Below are positions 6,007 through 7,400 of a stretch of 7,400 nucleotides of DNA, one piece after another. Under the pieces are notes generated by a model. The model was not told the origin of the DNA. It was given only the letters and a program-made list of their open reading frames with translations, and ran no database searches. This stretch comes from Gammaproteobacteria bacterium UBA3067 (GTDB lineage: Bacteria > Pseudomonadota > Gammaproteobacteria > Pseudomonadales > UBA3067), in the NCBI GenBank assembly GCA_002366835.1, contig DFBZ01000092.1:2893-10292 (forward strand), read 5' to 3'. A program made the position numbers and the translations under genes. Each line of letters starts with the position of its first letter. Position 1 is the stretch's first letter.

Positions 6007-6543
6007 TTAGCTTAGTATCATTAAGCTACCTGCGCGAATGATGAAAACCCAACTTAAAGCGATGGCGCTACCCAAAGCGTGGCTGATTTGTAATGAAAAG
6101 TGCAGGATTCTTCCTGTGATCGCTAGGCTCCAGCCAAGCAGAATCACCATTAAGCCCAGAACCATTTGCCCAGCAATATTATTGACTGGGATTTGAGTGT
6201 AAAAAAGCAAAGCAGGCAGATTGACAAACAAAATAATGCACTGTGTACCGATAATCGCAAGCACTGTTGATAGGAAATATTGGCGGGTACCTTTATAGAA
6301 ATGCAGCCCCAATAAAAACAGCGCGATGAGCGCCAGTGCACCAGCAACCATCCCTGTTCCCAGGGGCATGGAGAGTTTTAAGCCTGGAGTGACAACCAGG
6401 GTGGCTAAAATGCCTATTAAATATAGGGGGATGACTGTTGCGGTGAGCGCACCGCTGACCTTGAGATCTTGAGGCGTGGACTGAAATACACACAGGCGCC
6501 AAAGGTGTTCGATAGATTGAAGAAAAGTTTGTTCTTTTTTCAT
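6007..6543 (-). CDS. unknown five-helix integral membrane protein
   Basis: I do not recognise this family. The 178-residue product has a short charged N terminus (1-28, likely cytoplasmic) and five hydrophobic segments at about 30-52, 63-83, 89-113, 122-145 and 154-176, so it should sit in the inner membrane. The five-helix plan with a soluble N-terminal stretch loosely resembles YIP1-type proteins, but I see no diagnostic motif. The start is ATG with a distant GGAG at 6557-6560. A good sigma70 promoter lies about 90 bp upstream. No terminator separates it from mpl 66 bp downstream, so it is probably the first gene of the mpl-ubiX operon. It overlaps no other credible gene. Confidence 0.8.
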   Translation of the reverse strand: MKKEQTFLQSIEHLWRLCVFQSTPQDLKVSGALTATVIPLYLIGILATLVVTPGLKLSMPLGTGMVAGALALIALFLLGLHFYKGTRQYFLSTVLAIIGTQCIILFVNLPALLFYTQIPVNNIAGQMVLGLMVILLGWSLAITGRILHFSLQISHALGSAIALSWVFIIRAGSLMILS

Positions 6544-6580
6544 GCGGGGATTCAGGCTCCGTTAGTGCGTTTATTCTTGT

Positions 6581-6660
6581 CCGAAGCAGCTCCCTTGCCC
6601 CTTTTTGTATTAACGCTGAATTTAGATATTTGCATATTATAGGGCTGAGCACTGCTTCGG
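6581..6660. repeat. spaced 9-bp inverted repeat in the divergent promoter region
   Basis: CCGAAGCAG (6581-6589) is repeated perfectly inverted as CTGCTTCGG (6652-6660), 62 bp apart. One arm covers the -35 and spacer of the leftward promoter, and the other lies about 40 nt into the transcript. Because one arm is upstream of the transcript start, the pair could only act as DNA sites, such as operators joined by looping. Confidence 0.45.
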
Positions 6661-6663
6661 CAA
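6636..6663 (-). promoter_or_regulatory. sigma70-type promoter for the membrane protein-mpl-ubiX operon
   Basis: On the minus strand TTGCCG (6663-6658) and a perfect TATAAT (6641-6636) are separated by 16 bp. Transcription would start near 6629, leaving a leader of about 85 nt. The -35 and spacer overlap CTGCTTCGG (6652-6660), one arm of a 9-bp inverted repeat whose partner is at 6581-6589. A regulator could therefore act here. Confidence 0.6.
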
Positions 6664-6722
6664 CTGAAAAAAGTGTGAAGGGGCTGGTAAACAGCTTGAG
6701 TGCTTCATACCTTGCATTAAAG

Positions 6723-6728
6723 TATGAT
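6723..6728 (+). promoter_or_regulatory. possible -10 of the phosphofructokinase promoter
   Basis: TATGAT lies 37 bp before the start codon. No matching -35 is at the ideal distance; TTGAGT (6696-6701) is 21 bp away, which is too far. An activator-dependent promoter or a different start site is possible. Confidence 0.25.
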
Positions 6729-6765
6729 GCGCAAGATCAGAATAAAGAATCAATCGGAGAGTTAA

Positions 6766-7400
6766 ATGGCAAAGAGAAATGCCTTTTATGCCCAATCAGG
6801 CGGTGTAACAGCGGTTATTAATGCTAGTGCTTGTGGGGTTATAGAAACAGCACGTTTGCACAAGAGCGAAATTGGCAAAGTGTATGCAGGGAACAATGGC
6901 ATTATCGGTGCGCTCACAGAAGAGCTGATTGATACCAGTAAAGAGACGGCCAAAACCATTGCGGCCCTGCGACATACGCCTTCGGGTGCTTTCGGTTCAT
7001 GCCGTTACAAGCTTCGATCCATCGAGGAAAATGAGGCTGAATATGCGCGCTTAGTGGCAGTATTTCAGGCCCATAACATAGGTTATTTCTTCTATAACGG
7101 CGGAGGCGATTCTCAGGATACCGCCCACAAAGTATCCCAAATCAGCGAAAAAATGGGCCATCCCATTACCTGCATCGGTATTCCTAAAACTGTCGATAAC
7201 GACCTGCCAGTAACGGACAACTGCCCAGGCTTTGGCTCGGTAGCAAAATACGTCGCTATTTCGACGCGCGAAGCAGGTCTGGATGTGGCGTCAATGTGCG
7301 CGAGTTCCACTAAAGTATTTATTCTTGAGGTTATGGGGCGTCATGCTGGCTGGATTGCAGCGGCTGCCGGTTTGGCCAAAGAGCAGGAAAATGATCCGCC
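6766..7400 (+). CDS. pyrophosphate-type 6-phosphofructokinase, N-terminal part (runs off the right edge)
   Basis: The enzyme phosphorylates fructose 6-phosphate to the 1,6-bisphosphate in glycolysis; PPi-dependent forms work reversibly. The frame is open for 211 codons to the window end. GGAG (6756-6759) lies 6 nt before the ATG. The N-terminal AQSGGVTAVINAS (9-21) is the nucleotide/diphosphate loop. NGGGDSQDT (111-119) aligns with GGDGS of E. coli PfkA and places Asp115 at the Gly104 position. IPKTVDND (139-146) holds the catalytic Asp144 and places Lys141 at the Gly124 position. Asp and Lys at these two positions mark PPi-dependent enzymes. MGRHAGW (190-196) is the sugar-phosphate-binding segment. 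ATP use cannot be excluded by sequence alone. Confidence 0.93.
   Translation, partial: MAKRNAFYAQSGGVTAVINASACGVIETARLHKSEIGKVYAGNNGIIGALTEELIDTSKETAKTIAALRHTPSGAFGSCRYKLRSIEENEAEYARLVAVFQAHNIGYFFYNGGGDSQDTAHKVSQISEKMGHPITCIGIPKTVDNDLPVTDNCPGFGSVAKYVAISTREAGLDVASMCASSTKVFILEVMGRHAGWIAAAAGLAKEQENDP

Noticed and set aside
6008..6028. 7-bp hairpin (TAGCTTA/TAAGCTA) over the stop of the membrane-protein gene
   Set aside because: AT-rich, short and with no T run after it on the minus strand, so not a convincing terminator.
6564..6575. 12-base match AGTGCGTTTATT shared with 3125-3136
   Set aside because: A match of this length is expected by chance in a window of this size; the flanks do not match.
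6630..6821. 63-codon plus-strand frame before and into the phosphofructokinase gene
   Set aside because: It overlaps the start of the phosphofructokinase in another frame and crosses the leftward promoter; low-complexity, no motif.

Overview
This window reads as chromosomal DNA of a Gram-negative gammaproteobacterium. The evidence is a FadH-type 2,4-dienoyl-CoA reductase close to the E. coli protein along its whole length, the mpl-ubiX gene pair seen in pseudomonads and relatives, an HvfA-type precursor peptide and a PPi-type phosphofructokinase. A marine Cellvibrionales-like lineage is plausible, but that is inference. No tRNA, rRNA, CRISPR array, transposase or phage gene is visible.

Layout. 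(1) 1-243, minus strand: the first 81 codons of an HvfA-like precursor with a signal peptide and Cys-containing EG(K/S)CG repeats; it runs off the left edge. (2) 244-598: a 355-bp divergent regulatory region. (3) 599-3037, plus strand: fadH followed by a small four-helix membrane protein resembling DUF4345. (4) 3038-3345: a non-coding stretch dominated by a striking structure. A 118-bp imperfect palindrome (arms 3115-3173 and 3174-3232) has a terminator at its tip and is nested asymmetrically inside a second, better-conserved inverted repeat (3072-3113 with 3313-3345). The outer right arm overlaps the stop codon of the next gene. (5) 3332-6543, minus strand: a probable operon transcribed leftwards, in order an unknown five-helix membrane protein, mpl, ubiX and a four-cysteine uracil-DNA-glycosylase-family protein. 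mpl and ubiX overlap by 8 nt, and ubiX and the glycosylase gene are 10 nt apart. (6) 6544-6765: a divergent promoter region with a good sigma70-type promoter for the membrane-protein operon and a spaced 9-bp inverted repeat. (7) 6766-7400, plus strand: the N-terminal 211 codons of a phosphofructokinase with the Asp and Lys residues that mark pyrophosphate-dependent enzymes.

Functionally, fadH serves beta-oxidation of unsaturated fatty acids. mpl recycles murein tripeptide. ubiX makes prenylated FMN for UbiD-type decarboxylases in ubiquinone synthesis. The glycosylase homologue suggests DNA base repair. The phosphofructokinase serves (reversible) glycolysis. These are mostly housekeeping jobs. 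The least ordinary items are the HvfA-like modified-peptide precursor at the left edge and the nested inverted-repeat structure between the two convergent operons.
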